DNA from: Oscillospiraceae bacterium
GTDB lineage: Bacteria; Bacillota; Clostridia; Oscillospirales; CAG-272
NCBI GenBank assembly: GCA_015063625.1
Contig: SVTT01000017.1
Coordinates: 1 to 38,379 of the forward strand
Length of the DNA stretch: 38,379 nucleotides
Reading direction: 5' to 3'
The position numbers and the translations under genes are program-made. The first letter of the stretch is position 1; each line of letters begins with the position of its first letter. The notes under the pieces were generated by a model, which did not search any database, was not told where the DNA came from, and was given only the letters and a program-made list of their open reading frames with translations. Below are positions 8,620-16,000 of this stretch, in pieces.

Positions 8620-9207
8620 ATGACCGATAAGATCGTCTATTTTTTAAGACACGGCGAGGCGCAAAGCAACAAAAACGGATTTCTCGCAGGGCACGGCGAC
8701 GTGGAGCTGACCGAGCTCGGAATGGCACAGGCGGCTGCGACCGAGCCGCTGTTGCGCCACGTATCCTTTGACAGGGTCTATTGCAGCGACCTTGCGCGCG
8801 CCAAAAAAACGGCGGCGCTCGCCCTGCCCCACGTCACGCCGATCTACACCCCCGCCATCCGCGAGATCGACGTCGGAGCACTCTCCTTTAAGACTCCCGA
8901 GCAATGCGAGGCTGAATACGGCGAGGCTTATACCGCAGGCAGAGGCAAAAGCAATTTTGTTCCCTTTGGCGGAGAGGACCGACAAATGCTTGCCGAACGC
9001 GTCGGCGCCTTCCTGCGCGAACTGGAGCAGGAGGACCTTGCCACCGTGGGTGTGGTCTGCCACCGCGGCACGATGCTGGCTGCCGCCGCCTATATGCTCG
9101 GCGAGAAATGTCCCACGCTGACCGTGGACAACTGCGGCATCGGCGTCTTTGCTTACCGTAACGGCTGCTGGCGTATGCTGAAGTGGAATGTCACCGCCAA
9201 GCTCTGA
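8620..9207 (+). CDS. histidine phosphatase family protein (phosphoglycerate-mutase-like)
   Basis: A 195-residue protein of the branch-1 histidine phosphatase superfamily. The catalytic RHGE is at the N-terminus (Arg10, His11, Glu13 in YFLRHGEAQSN), followed by GHGDVELTELGMAQA and YCSDLARAKKTAALAL. The acid residue is in REIDVGALSFKTPEQCE, and the second histidine is His148 in VVCHRGTML. Relatives include CobC (alpha-ribazole phosphatase), broad-specificity phosphatases and cofactor-dependent mutases; the length and motifs do not separate them. The B12-dependent MetH unit next door makes a CobC-like role conceivable, but the genes are convergent and no other cobalamin genes are present. GAGGAACC precedes the ATG, and a bidirectional terminator follows. 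Confidence 0.85.
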   Translation: MTDKIVYFLRHGEAQSNKNGFLAGHGDVELTELGMAQAAATEPLLRHVSFDRVYCSDLARAKKTAALALPHVTPIYTPAIREIDVGALSFKTPEQCEAEYGEAYTAGRGKSNFVPFGGEDRQMLAERVGAFLRELEQEDLATVGVVCHRGTMLAAAAYMLGEKCPTLTVDNCGIGVFAYRNGCWRMLKWNVTAKL

Positions 9208-9221
9208 CCTCTTTTATGTAT

Positions 9222-9273
9222 GAAAAAGGCTCGCTTCATCCAACCAAGCGGAAGGACGGAAGCGAGCCTTTTC
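9222..9273. terminator. bidirectional terminator between the phosphatase gene and metH
   Basis: Arms AAAAGGCTCGCTTC and GAAGCGAGCCTTTTC enclose a loop of about 22 bases. The A-tract and T-tract flanks suit both the rightward phosphatase gene and the leftward metH unit. Confidence 0.85.
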
Positions 9274-9306
9274 TGTATTTCGTTTTTTATGATCGCGCCA
9301 CAAAGC

Positions 9307-11730
9307 TTACCGTGGATGCCCCGTATATTCACGCTCCAGGCGCTCTGCACAGCGAACAGCCTCCATCGCGTCCTTGGCATAGGCATGTGCGCCCATTGCC
9401 TCGGCATACTCGGCAGTCAGCACCGCGCCTCCCACCATGACACGGCAGAAGGGCGCATGCTCGCGCAGCAGGCGCACGGTCTCCTCCATCGAGGGCACGG
9501 TGGTCGTCATCAGTGCGCTCAGACCCACGATGGGCGCATGCAGGCGCAGCACCTCCTCCACCACGCGCTCGGGGGGCACGTCGCGCCCGAGATCGGTTAC
9601 GGCAAAGCCGTAATTTTCAAGCAAAAGCTTGACGATATTTTTACCGATGTCGTGAATATCCCCCTTAACGGTGGCGATTACGACGGCAGAGCGATCGGTC
9701 GCGTGTCGGTTTTTCATATGTCCTCTCACCACCTCAAAGGCGGCGCCCGCCGCCTCTGCGCTCATCAGCAGCTGCGGCAGATACACGGTTTTTTTCTCAA
9801 AGCCGACACCCACGGCATCCAGCGCGGGAACGATCTCCCGTTCGATGATCTCAAGAGGAGAGCAGGTGGAGATCAGCTCGGCGGTCAACGCCGCGGCGCG
9901 CTCTCGCATACCCCTGATCACGGCGGTCTGCAGCTCGGAGCCTCCTTCCCTTCCCTGCGCACGGCTCGCCCCGCTTGTCGGCGGCTCGGCGTAAGCGGAG
10001 CAAGGAAGCGCGCTTGCATAGTCGATGTAGGCGGCACAGCGCTCGTCAAGCCCCGCCAGCGCACGGTACGCGGCATAGGTGCTCATCATCTCTGCGGAGT
10101 GGGGGTTCATGATCGCCGCCGAAAGCCCGTTTGCAAGTGCAAGTGCAAAGAAGGTGCTGTTGACAAGATCGCGTTGCGGCAGACCGAAGGACACATTGGA
10201 TACACCCAGCGATGTATGACAGCCAAGCTCGCGGCGGATCATGGAAAGAGCGCGGAGGGTCTCCCGCGCGGCAGTATGATCGGCGCTGACCGTCAGCGCC
10301 AGCGGATCGAACACGAGATCCTTTTTGTCAATGCCGTAGCGCTCTGCCTCGGCAAGGATGCGTCTTGCGATCGCCACGCGATCCTCTGCAAGCACAGGGA
10401 TGCCCTGCTCGTCCAGCGTCAGTGCCACCACCACACCGCCGTATTTTTTGGCAAGGGGGAAGACGGCATCCATGCTCTCGCGCTTGCCGCTGACCGAGTT
10501 GATCATAGCTTTCCCGTTATAGCGGCGCAGCGCACGCTCCATCGCCGCGGGATCCGAGGTATCGATCTGCAAGGGCAGGTCGAGGATCGCCTGTAAGGCA
10601 CACACCGCCTCAGAGAGCATGCTCGGCTCGTCGATGCCGGGCAGACCTACGTTGACGTCAAGCACGTGTACGCCCCTCTCCTCTTCTGCCACGCCCTCCT
10701 TTAGGATATGATCCATGTCGTGCGCGAGAAGCGCCTCCTTGAAGCGCCTCTTTCCCGTCGGATTGATGCGCTCGCCGATCAGGATCGGCTCCCGATCGAG
10801 CACCACAGCGTGCGTATAGGAGGAGATACAGGTGATCTGCTTTTTCGTGATCCTTGCAGGGGTGATCCCCTCGCATGCACCGACCAGCGCCCCGATGTGT
10901 TCGGGAGTCGTTCCGCAGCAGCCACCTGCTGCGCGCACACCCAGCTCCACCGCCTCTCTCATCTCGGCGGCGAACTCATCAGGGGTCACGTCGTAGACAG
11001 TTTTTCCTCCGACCACACGGGGCAGCCCCGCGTTCGGCTTCAGGATCACGGGGACCGACGCATGCGCAAGATATTCGCGCACCACGCCGGAAAGTGCGCG
11101 CGGACCGAGCGAGCAGTTCACACCCACGGCATCGGCACCCATGCCCTCCAGCATGGCGACCATGGCGGCAGGCGAGGCGCCCGTCATCAGCTTGCCGTCC
11201 TCCCCAAAGGCATTGGATACAAACAGGGGCAGGGTGGAATTCTCCTTGGCGGCAAGCAGTGCCGCCTTGGTTTCGTAGCTGTCGTTCATGGTTTCGATGA
11301 AAATGAGGTCGGCGCCGTGCCTCACGCCCGATCTCACGGTTTTTGCAAAGATCTCCACCGCGTCCTCAAAGTCAAGGTCGCCGTACGGGCGAAGCATGCG
11401 CCCCGTGGGTCCGATGTCAAGTGCCACCCACCTCGGCTGCGATCCCCCGACCTCACGGGCTGCCGCACGGGCGTTCGCAATGGCTGCGGCAATGATCTCA
11501 TCCAGCTCCTGCTCACCGAATTTCAGGCTGTTTGCGCCAAAGGTGTTGGCGTTGACCACGTGCGCACCTGCACGGAAGTAATCGCGGTGGATGCCGCGGA
11601 TCACCTCGGGTCGGATCAGATTCCAGCGCTCGGGCAGCTCTCCCGGCAAAAGCCCCTTCTCCTGCAAGAGCGTGCCCATGCCGCCGTCAAGATAAAGCGT
11701 ATGCTGCTGTAAAAATTCGATTATATCCAT
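9307..11730 (-). CDS. metH: cobalamin-dependent methionine synthase lacking the reactivation domain
   Basis: Methylates homocysteine with methyltetrahydrofolate through methylcobalamin. It has 807 residues, against about 1,230 for E. coli MetH. Domains run in order: a homocysteine methyltransferase barrel (about 1-290) with zinc cysteines Cys206 (GVNCSLGP) and Cys271-Cys272 (GGCCGTTPEH); a pterin-binding barrel (about 305-560) starting at GERINPTGKRRFKEAL; a helical cap (about 590-670); and a B12-binding Rossmann domain with the axial His693 in DIHDIGKN. The C-terminal AdoMet-binding reactivation module is absent and is supplied by the gene immediately upstream. I chose ATG 11730 over GTG 11739 because GGAG lies eight bases before it. 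Last gene of the leftward unit with metF. Confidence 0.95.
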   Translation of the reverse strand: MDIIEFLQQHTLYLDGGMGTLLQEKGLLPGELPERWNLIRPEVIRGIHRDYFRAGAHVVNANTFGANSLKFGEQELDEIIAAAIANARAAAREVGGSQPRWVALDIGPTGRMLRPYGDLDFEDAVEIFAKTVRSGVRHGADLIFIETMNDSYETKAALLAAKENSTLPLFVSNAFGEDGKLMTGASPAAMVAMLEGMGADAVGVNCSLGPRALSGVVREYLAHASVPVILKPNAGLPRVVGGKTVYDVTPDEFAAEMREAVELGVRAAGGCCGTTPEHIGALVGACEGITPARITKKQITCISSYTHAVVLDREPILIGERINPTGKRRFKEALLAHDMDHILKEGVAEEERGVHVLDVNVGLPGIDEPSMLSEAVCALQAILDLPLQIDTSDPAAMERALRRYNGKAMINSVSGKRESMDAVFPLAKKYGGVVVALTLDEQGIPVLAEDRVAIARRILAEAERYGIDKKDLVFDPLALTVSADHTAARETLRALSMIRRELGCHTSLGVSNVSFGLPQRDLVNSTFFALALANGLSAAIMNPHSAEMMSTYAAYRALAGLDERCAAYIDYASALPCSAYAEPPTSGASRAQGREGGSELQTAVIRGMRERAAALTAELISTCSPLEIIEREIVPALDAVGVGFEKKTVYLPQLLMSAEAAGAAFEVVRGHMKNRHATDRSAVVIATVKGDIHDIGKNIVKLLLENYGFAVTDLGRDVPPERVVEEVLRLHAPIVGLSALMTTTVPSMEETVRLLREHAPFCRVMVGGAVLTAEYAEAMGAHAYAKDAMEAVRCAERLEREYTGHPR

Positions 11731-11752
11731 AAAATGCACTCCGTTTTGGGGG

Positions 11753-12364
11753 TTAATGGTCGTTTTTGGTGATGCCCACGATGGCAGTCACCGATTTGGA
11801 GGGTGACATCAGAAGACTTGCGTTCAACGAAAGTCCGATTCGTCTTGACGGCTCAAGCAGGGTAAATATCTCTCTTTGCAGCGTAAGGGGAAGATCGCGA
11901 TATCCGGGGCTGAAGCGCGAGGTCAGCAAGCACCCCTCGCTCCTCGCCGCCGCGGCAAGCTCGTTACACAAAAGGTCGCACAGCGTCTCGACACGCTCGG
12001 TGCCGATGGCTTGAAAGAGCAGCGCCCTGGCGGGCGAGAGTGCGCCGTATCTGGCAATCAGGCGGTCGATCCCGACCCCCACGGTGGCGGCAAGCACCAC
12101 CGCGCGATCACATGCTGCAAGATGTGCCGACAGTGCTGCCGAGCCGACCCTTGCAAAGCCGAGATCAAGCAGATCGCCCTCTCGGACAACGGGCACCTCT
12201 GCAAAGCAGATACGGGGCGAGATCGCACCGTCAAGCTCGGCAAGACAGGCGTCAAGCAGTGCCTCGGTCATGGCGTCCCCCTCCCGCACGCCCGCATAGC
12301 GCAGGACCTGCCGACGGTCAACGGAGGGCAGCAGCGGGCGCCTGGCGGTGACCGCGCCCGTCAC
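11753..12364 (-). CDS. stand-alone methionine synthase reactivation (AdoMet-binding) domain protein
   Basis: A 203-residue equivalent of the C-terminal activation domain of MetH, like the separate protein known from Thermotoga (TM0269 type). The family motif R-x-x-x-G-Y is present as Arg150-Phe-Ser-Pro-Gly-Tyr155, followed by RDLPLTLQ and, at the end, SLLMSPSKSVTAIVGI. In the full-length enzyme this module binds S-adenosylmethionine and remethylates oxidised cob(II)alamin with a flavodoxin-type electron donor. Its GTG start overlaps the metF TGA (GTGA), and metH follows 22 bases after its stop. Co-translation with both partners fits a role as a docking subunit of the 807-residue MetH. The start is confirmed only by the overlap, since no strong ribosome site is seen. 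Confidence 0.9.
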   Translation of the reverse strand: MTGAVTARRPLLPSVDRRQVLRYAGVREGDAMTEALLDACLAELDGAISPRICFAEVPVVREGDLLDLGFARVGSAALSAHLAACDRAVVLAATVGVGIDRLIARYGALSPARALLFQAIGTERVETLCDLLCNELAAAARSEGCLLTSRFSPGYRDLPLTLQREIFTLLEPSRRIGLSLNASLLMSPSKSVTAIVGITKNDH

Positions 12365-13245
12365 GGCGTGAGAATATCCGACAGGTTACGGCAGATCGCC
12401 GCCGCCACATCGGGCTTGTTCATCGAATAAACGTGCACGTTTTTAATACCGTTGGCGAACAGATCGATGATCTGGTCGGTGGCATAGGCAATGCCTGCCT
12501 GCTTCATAGCGGCGGGATCGTTGCCGAATTTGTCCACCAATGCCTTAAAGCGCTGGGGCATCAGCGATCCCGACAGCTTGACGGCACGCTCGACCTGATT
12601 TCCGTTGGTAATCGGCATAATGCCGGGGATCACGGGAACCACAATGCCTGCCTCGCGGATCTTGTAAAGAAAATTATAAAACAGATTGTTGTCAAAAAAC
12701 ATTTGCGTGGTCAGAAAATCGCAGCCTGCCTCCACCTTTTCCCGAAGATATGCGATATCCTCTCTTTGATTGGCGCTCTCGGGGTGAACCTCGGGATAGC
12801 AGGCACCTCCCACGCAAAATTCCCCTCCGTATTGCTTCAGCTCACGCACCAGCTGAATGGCGTGTCGGTACGCCCAGCCCGATCGGTCGGCACTCGCAAG
12901 CTCGCGCGGAATATCGCCGCGCAGTGCCATGACGTTCTCAATGCCGGCCGCGCGCATCTGCTCGATCTTTTCATGTACCGTTTCCCTGGTTGAGGAAACG
13001 CAGGTCAAGTGCGCCAGTGTGGGTACACCGTAGCGCTCCTTGATATTTTGGGCAATTTCCAGCGTATAGCGGCTTGTACCGCCCCCCGCACCGTAGGTCA
13101 CACTCATAAAGGAGGGTGAAAGGGTCGCGATCTCCTCGGTGGCGTGTCGCACGCTGTCAAACGCGGAGTCGGTCTTGGGCGGAAAAACCTCAAAGGAGAG
13201 CGAAAGCCTGTCCTCTCCTAAAAATTCGGACAACTTCATCGTCAT
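12361..13245 (-). CDS. metF: 5,10-methylenetetrahydrofolate reductase
   Basis: A 294-residue flavoprotein that reduces methylenetetrahydrofolate to 5-methyltetrahydrofolate, the methyl donor for the MetH encoded two genes downstream. Conserved elements are SFEVFPPKTD near the N-terminus (the catalytic Glu region), FMSVTYGAGGGTSRYT, HLTCVSS, the ALRGDIP loop and CDFLTTQMFFDN. The length equals that of typical bacterial MetF. The ATG at 13245 follows AGAGGAAAGG. It starts 20 bases after the stop of the ferritin-like/VIT1 gene, so there is no room for a SAM or cobalamin riboswitch in front of it. Its own stop overlaps the reactivation-domain gene. It therefore probably relies on the promoter upstream of the membrane iron gene. 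Confidence 0.95.
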   Translation of the reverse strand: MTMKLSEFLGEDRLSLSFEVFPPKTDSAFDSVRHATEEIATLSPSFMSVTYGAGGGTSRYTLEIAQNIKERYGVPTLAHLTCVSSTRETVHEKIEQMRAAGIENVMALRGDIPRELASADRSGWAYRHAIQLVRELKQYGGEFCVGGACYPEVHPESANQREDIAYLREKVEAGCDFLTTQMFFDNNLFYNFLYKIREAGIVVPVIPGIMPITNGNQVERAVKLSGSLMPQRFKALVDKFGNDPAAMKQAGIAYATDQIIDLFANGIKNVHVYSMNKPDVAAAICRNLSDILTP

Positions 13246-13265
13246 TTTTTTCCTTTCCTCTCGAC

Positions 13266-14147
13266 TTAGATATCAACGCCGAGGAACTTTTTGGCAAGGA
13301 TGCCCACGCCAAAGGAGATGATCGCCACGCCGATACTGATCAGCGTCATTTCAAGAAAGCGTGATCGGAAGGGCTGATCCTTGGCGACCGACGTGTAATA
13401 GGTAAAGCCCGCAATGATCACCACGATCATCAGCAGCATGGTCAGAACCGCAGGAATGCATCGGGTTGGCTCAAACAGCAGGAAGGGCAAGATCAGCAGC
13501 ACCACCGTGATCAGATAAGCGATGCCCGTGTAGGCACAGGATCTGAGCGCGTCGCTCCGCCCCTCGCTTTTGGCAGAGAGAAACTCGCTGGACGCCATCG
13601 AAAAGGTGGCAGAGATACCCACGATCAAGCCCGAAAGAGCCACCAGACGGGTGTTTTGCAGGGCAAAGGTAAAGCCTGCAAGACTGCCTGCCAGCTCAAC
13701 CAGTGCATCGCTGAGCCCGAGCACCATGCTGCCCACGTATCGCAGGCGTTCCTCATCCAGCATGGCAAGCAGCGCCGCCTCGTGCTCCTCCTCCTCGCGG
13801 CGGATCGCCACGCTTTCCTCCACCTCTGCGGCAAGCAGGTCGTATGTGTCCTGTGCACCCTTCTCGCCCCGTTCCATGAGCTTGAGCGCAAAGGTAAAGC
13901 CGAAGAGGCGGGCAGCGAGCGTGTATTTGAGCACCTTTCCCCGTCGGGGCTTCATCTCGGTGCCCGTATAGTGCCGCCAGATCTCATAGTGAGCCCGTTC
14001 CTCGGCGGAAAGCCGCAGCAGTGTTTCTTTATTTTCCTTCCCCTTGGCAAAGCCGGCAACCTTTTGGTAGATCACGCTTTCGGTCAGCTCATTTTGCTGC
14101 ATGCGGCGGATCACTGCCATTGCCTTTGGTGATATCGCTTCTGACAT
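13266..14147 (-). CDS. ferritin-like domain fused to a VIT1/CCC1 membrane transporter
   Basis: A 293-residue fusion. Residues 1-135 are a rubrerythrin-like four-helix domain with di-iron ligands: Glu20 with Tyr27 in ELTESVIY, E50-x-x-H53 in AEERAH, and a second E-x-x-H ending at His122 in REEEEHEAALL. From about 138 it becomes a VIT1/CCC1 domain with GLSDALVELAGSLAG, the family's first-helix metal motif, and about five membrane segments. This architecture matches membrane-bound ferritin A (MbfA), an iron exporter in Bradyrhizobium. Export or compartmentation of iron or manganese is therefore the likely job, with the ferritin domain collecting the metal on the cytoplasmic side. It is the first gene of a unit continuing into metF and metH. 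Its promoter is overlaid by a palindrome. Confidence 0.88.
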   Translation of the reverse strand: MSEAISPKAMAVIRRMQQNELTESVIYQKVAGFAKGKENKETLLRLSAEERAHYEIWRHYTGTEMKPRRGKVLKYTLAARLFGFTFALKLMERGEKGAQDTYDLLAAEVEESVAIRREEEEHEAALLAMLDEERLRYVGSMVLGLSDALVELAGSLAGFTFALQNTRLVALSGLIVGISATFSMASSEFLSAKSEGRSDALRSCAYTGIAYLITVVLLILPFLLFEPTRCIPAVLTMLLMIVVIIAGFTYYTSVAKDQPFRSRFLEMTLISIGVAIISFGVGILAKKFLGVDI

Positions 14148-14170
14148 ATTCTGCCCCCCTTTGACAGGTC

Positions 14171-14208
14171 GTTGTATATATTATACAACGCCGTGCTCTG
14201 CAATGCAA
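14171..14208 (-). promoter_or_regulatory. promoter with operator-like palindrome for the VIT1/met unit
   Basis: On the minus strand TTGCAT (14203-14208) and TATAAT (14180-14185) are separated by 17 bases. The -10 lies inside a perfect inverted repeat, GTTGTATA-TAT-TATACAAC (14171-14189). A repressor bound there would block polymerase. Its composition recalls AT-rich PerR/Fur-type boxes but does not match a consensus I can name, so an iron or redox regulator is only a guess. Confidence 0.75.
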
Positions 14209-14299
14209 GCCCCTTTGAAAAAGCCGCGCTACCCCGAGAGAGTCGGGCCATCCGAGGTCAAGCGAGCGCGAAGGGCTTGCTCCTGCGAAGGAGTCAGGG
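14209..14299 (-). other. intergenic region with small hairpins after the FliB-family gene
   Basis: Contains CTCCT-TCGC-AGGAG and CCCGA-CTCTC-TCGGG stems on the minus strand, then GCGCGGCTTTTTC. These may form a weak terminator for the FliB-family gene ending at 14300. No gene is seen. Confidence 0.4.
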
Positions 14300-15208
14300 C
14301 TACGGAGCCCTGAGTGCCGCGCCGATCGCCTCGGCATTGTCCTCGGAATATTCAAGCTCCTCGGACAGCATCACCGCGCTCTGCACGGGTGACATCCGAT
14401 CGCCGCATACAAGAGCACGGAACAGACGCTCAAGCTCCAGTGCAAAGCCGACCGCCGTACGGAACTCCGCCTCGCACTCGGCAGGGCTTGCGTGCCGATA
14501 AACAAGATAGGCAAAAAAACGCTCGCAAAGCAGGGCGCGCGCTCCCGCGGCGTCGGGAGGATCGGGAAGCGCCGCCAGAAGAGGTCGGTGCGCCCCGTCA
14601 AGATATTCTAACCCGAGCAGCAGCTCACGGCGTGCCTCCCGCGGTAAAGGAGAGCCTGTGGCATAGGAGCTCGCGATCGCCGAAAGCCGTTCGCCGTAGG
14701 AGAGCGTTGCGTCCGAGAGCAGTGAGAACAGCTGCTCTCGCCATGCAACCGCATCAAAATCGCACCCCGTTGCCTCACTGACGTCCATATCAAGCATGCC
14801 GACCGCGACCGCCGTCTGATAGTCAGAGGCACCAAGGATCAGACGTGCAGCCTCCTCGCAGGCTGCCCCGACGCCGCATTCCATATGATCGCCGACGAGA
14901 TTGTAAAAGCGCGGATGCTCACGGCAGATCTCGGAAAGATAGTCGTCACCGAGCTCGGAAATGATCCTGCACAGCCCCCGGCCGTCAAGGTGAGGGCATT
15001 TCCCCTCGGGCGTCAGGGCAAAGCAGGCAACCTCCCCCTCGTGCCTGATGCTGGCACGAATGGCTTCACCCGATGCACCGGGGAGCGCCTCGTACCTCTC
15101 CATTGTCACGTCATCAATATCGATCTCCCAGCCGATGCAGCAGCTGTGCGCACAGCGGTTGGCAATGCAGTGAAACTGCGGATAATAGCTCGGTGCAAAA
15201 AGCTCCAT
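14300..15208 (-). CDS. FliB-family (flagellin lysine-N-methylase-like) cysteine-rich protein
   Basis: A 302-residue protein with the N-terminal cysteine pattern of the FliB/YkgJ-type family: SYYPQFHCIANRCAHSCCIGW gives Cys14, Cys19, Cys23 and Cys24. It continues with GKCPHLDGRGLCRI, LSEICREHPRFY and HMECGVGAACEEAARLIL. The cysteines probably bind a metal or an iron-sulfur cluster. In Salmonella FliB methylates flagellin lysines, but many Clostridia carry the family without flagella, and no flagellar gene is in this window, so the real substrate is unknown. I start at ATG 15208 because AAAGGAG lies ten bases upstream; a longer frame back to 15304 runs through two hairpins and has no ribosome site. 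It stands alone between terminators. Confidence 0.82.
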   Translation of the reverse strand: MELFAPSYYPQFHCIANRCAHSCCIGWEIDIDDVTMERYEALPGASGEAIRASIRHEGEVACFALTPEGKCPHLDGRGLCRIISELGDDYLSEICREHPRFYNLVGDHMECGVGAACEEAARLILGASDYQTAVAVGMLDMDVSEATGCDFDAVAWREQLFSLLSDATLSYGERLSAIASSYATGSPLPREARRELLLGLEYLDGAHRPLLAALPDPPDAAGARALLCERFFAYLVYRHASPAECEAEFRTAVGFALELERLFRALVCGDRMSPVQSAVMLSEELEYSEDNAEAIGAALRAP

Positions 15209-15279
15209 TCCGGATCGGCTCCTTTCTCCTAAAATATCTGTTTTTACACACCGTTTTGCGGTGTTTTTAAAAATGACAC

Positions 15280-15313
15280 GAAGGGCAAGTGCAGCGCGCT
15301 GCACTTGCCCTTC
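15280..15313 (-). terminator. terminator of the SGNH hydrolase gene
   Basis: A perfect 34-base palindrome (17-base arms: GAAGGGCAAGTGCAGCG and its complement). On the minus strand it is followed after four bases by a T-tract, 12 bases past the hydrolase stop. A second small hairpin (15247-15264, ACACCG / CGGTGT) sits beyond it in the leader of the FliB-family gene. Confidence 0.85.
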
Positions 15314-15325
15314 CCGACTCGCCCC

Positions 15326-15982
15326 TCAAAAGCGTGCCAGCTCCTCCTTCAGGACCTCCCTGTAAAGATCCGCATAGATGTCATAGCCTGCCTGATCGAA
15401 ATGCACGCCGTCCTCCACAAAGATATCCTTGCGCATCAAGGGCTCGTAGTGCAGCACGTCCACAAAATGGCAATTGGGGGTCTCGGCAGCAAAATTACGC
15501 ATGGCGCGGTCGATCCTTTCTGCATCTGCCTGCTCTGACCAATTAAAGTCCTTCTTCGTGGGGTGAACGCCCACCAGATAGATCCTGATGTCAGGAAAAT
15601 CGGTTCTTGCATAGGCGATCACGCGCTGGGCGATCTCAAAGCTCTCCTGTGCCGAGTAGCCGAAGCTGGAGCCGTTACCATGAAAATGATAGACCAGCAC
15701 AGAGGGCGCAAGCGGTCTGATCATGCGATCGTAATAATAAAGCTGATGCTCGGCGCAGCTGGAGCCGAAGCCGCGGTTGATCACACAGGAGGCACCGCTT
15801 TTTCCGCGTAGGACCTCTGCCATCGGCTTCATGCCGTACGCCTTGCTCCAACGGGTGAAGTAGGAGGGACCGTAGAATACGATCTGCCTCTGCTTCTGCT
15901 CTTCCTTTTCATATTCGCGCACTGCGGTTTCCAGGCAGTCCTTCCAAACCTCGATATAGCGAAGTCCTACTTTAACTGGCAT
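15326..15982 (-). CDS. SGNH/GDSL-type hydrolase
   Basis: A 218-residue cytoplasmic esterase-like protein with all four SGNH blocks: Ser40 in VFYGPSYFTRW (replacing GDSL), glycine in NRGFGSSC (71-73), Asn103 in HGNGSS, and Asp191-x-x-His194 in EDGVHFDQAGY. Relatives hydrolyse acetyl groups or other ester links on carbohydrates. There is no signal peptide, so it would act inside the cell, perhaps on imported oligosaccharides. It follows the glycosidase-like gene at 16001-17320 by 18 bases and shares its promoter, suggesting one sugar-processing unit. The natural substrate cannot be read from the sequence. Confidence 0.85.
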   Translation of the reverse strand: MPVKVGLRYIEVWKDCLETAVREYEKEEQKQRQIVFYGPSYFTRWSKAYGMKPMAEVLRGKSGASCVINRGFGSSCAEHQLYYYDRMIRPLAPSVLVYHFHGNGSSFGYSAQESFEIAQRVIAYARTDFPDIRIYLVGVHPTKKDFNWSEQADAERIDRAMRNFAAETPNCHFVDVLHYEPLMRKDIFVEDGVHFDQAGYDIYADLYREVLKEELARF

Positions 15983-16000
15983 AGCTGTCCCCTCAAACGG

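Noticed and set aside
9220-10596. Long open frame on the plus strand opposite metH
   Set aside because: Antisense shadow of GC-rich metH; low-complexity His/Arg-rich product, no domain, and it begins inside the terminator hairpin.
13246-13265. SAM or cobalamin riboswitch in front of metF
   Set aside because: Only 20 bases separate metF from the preceding gene, and the leader of that gene is a simple promoter with a palindrome.
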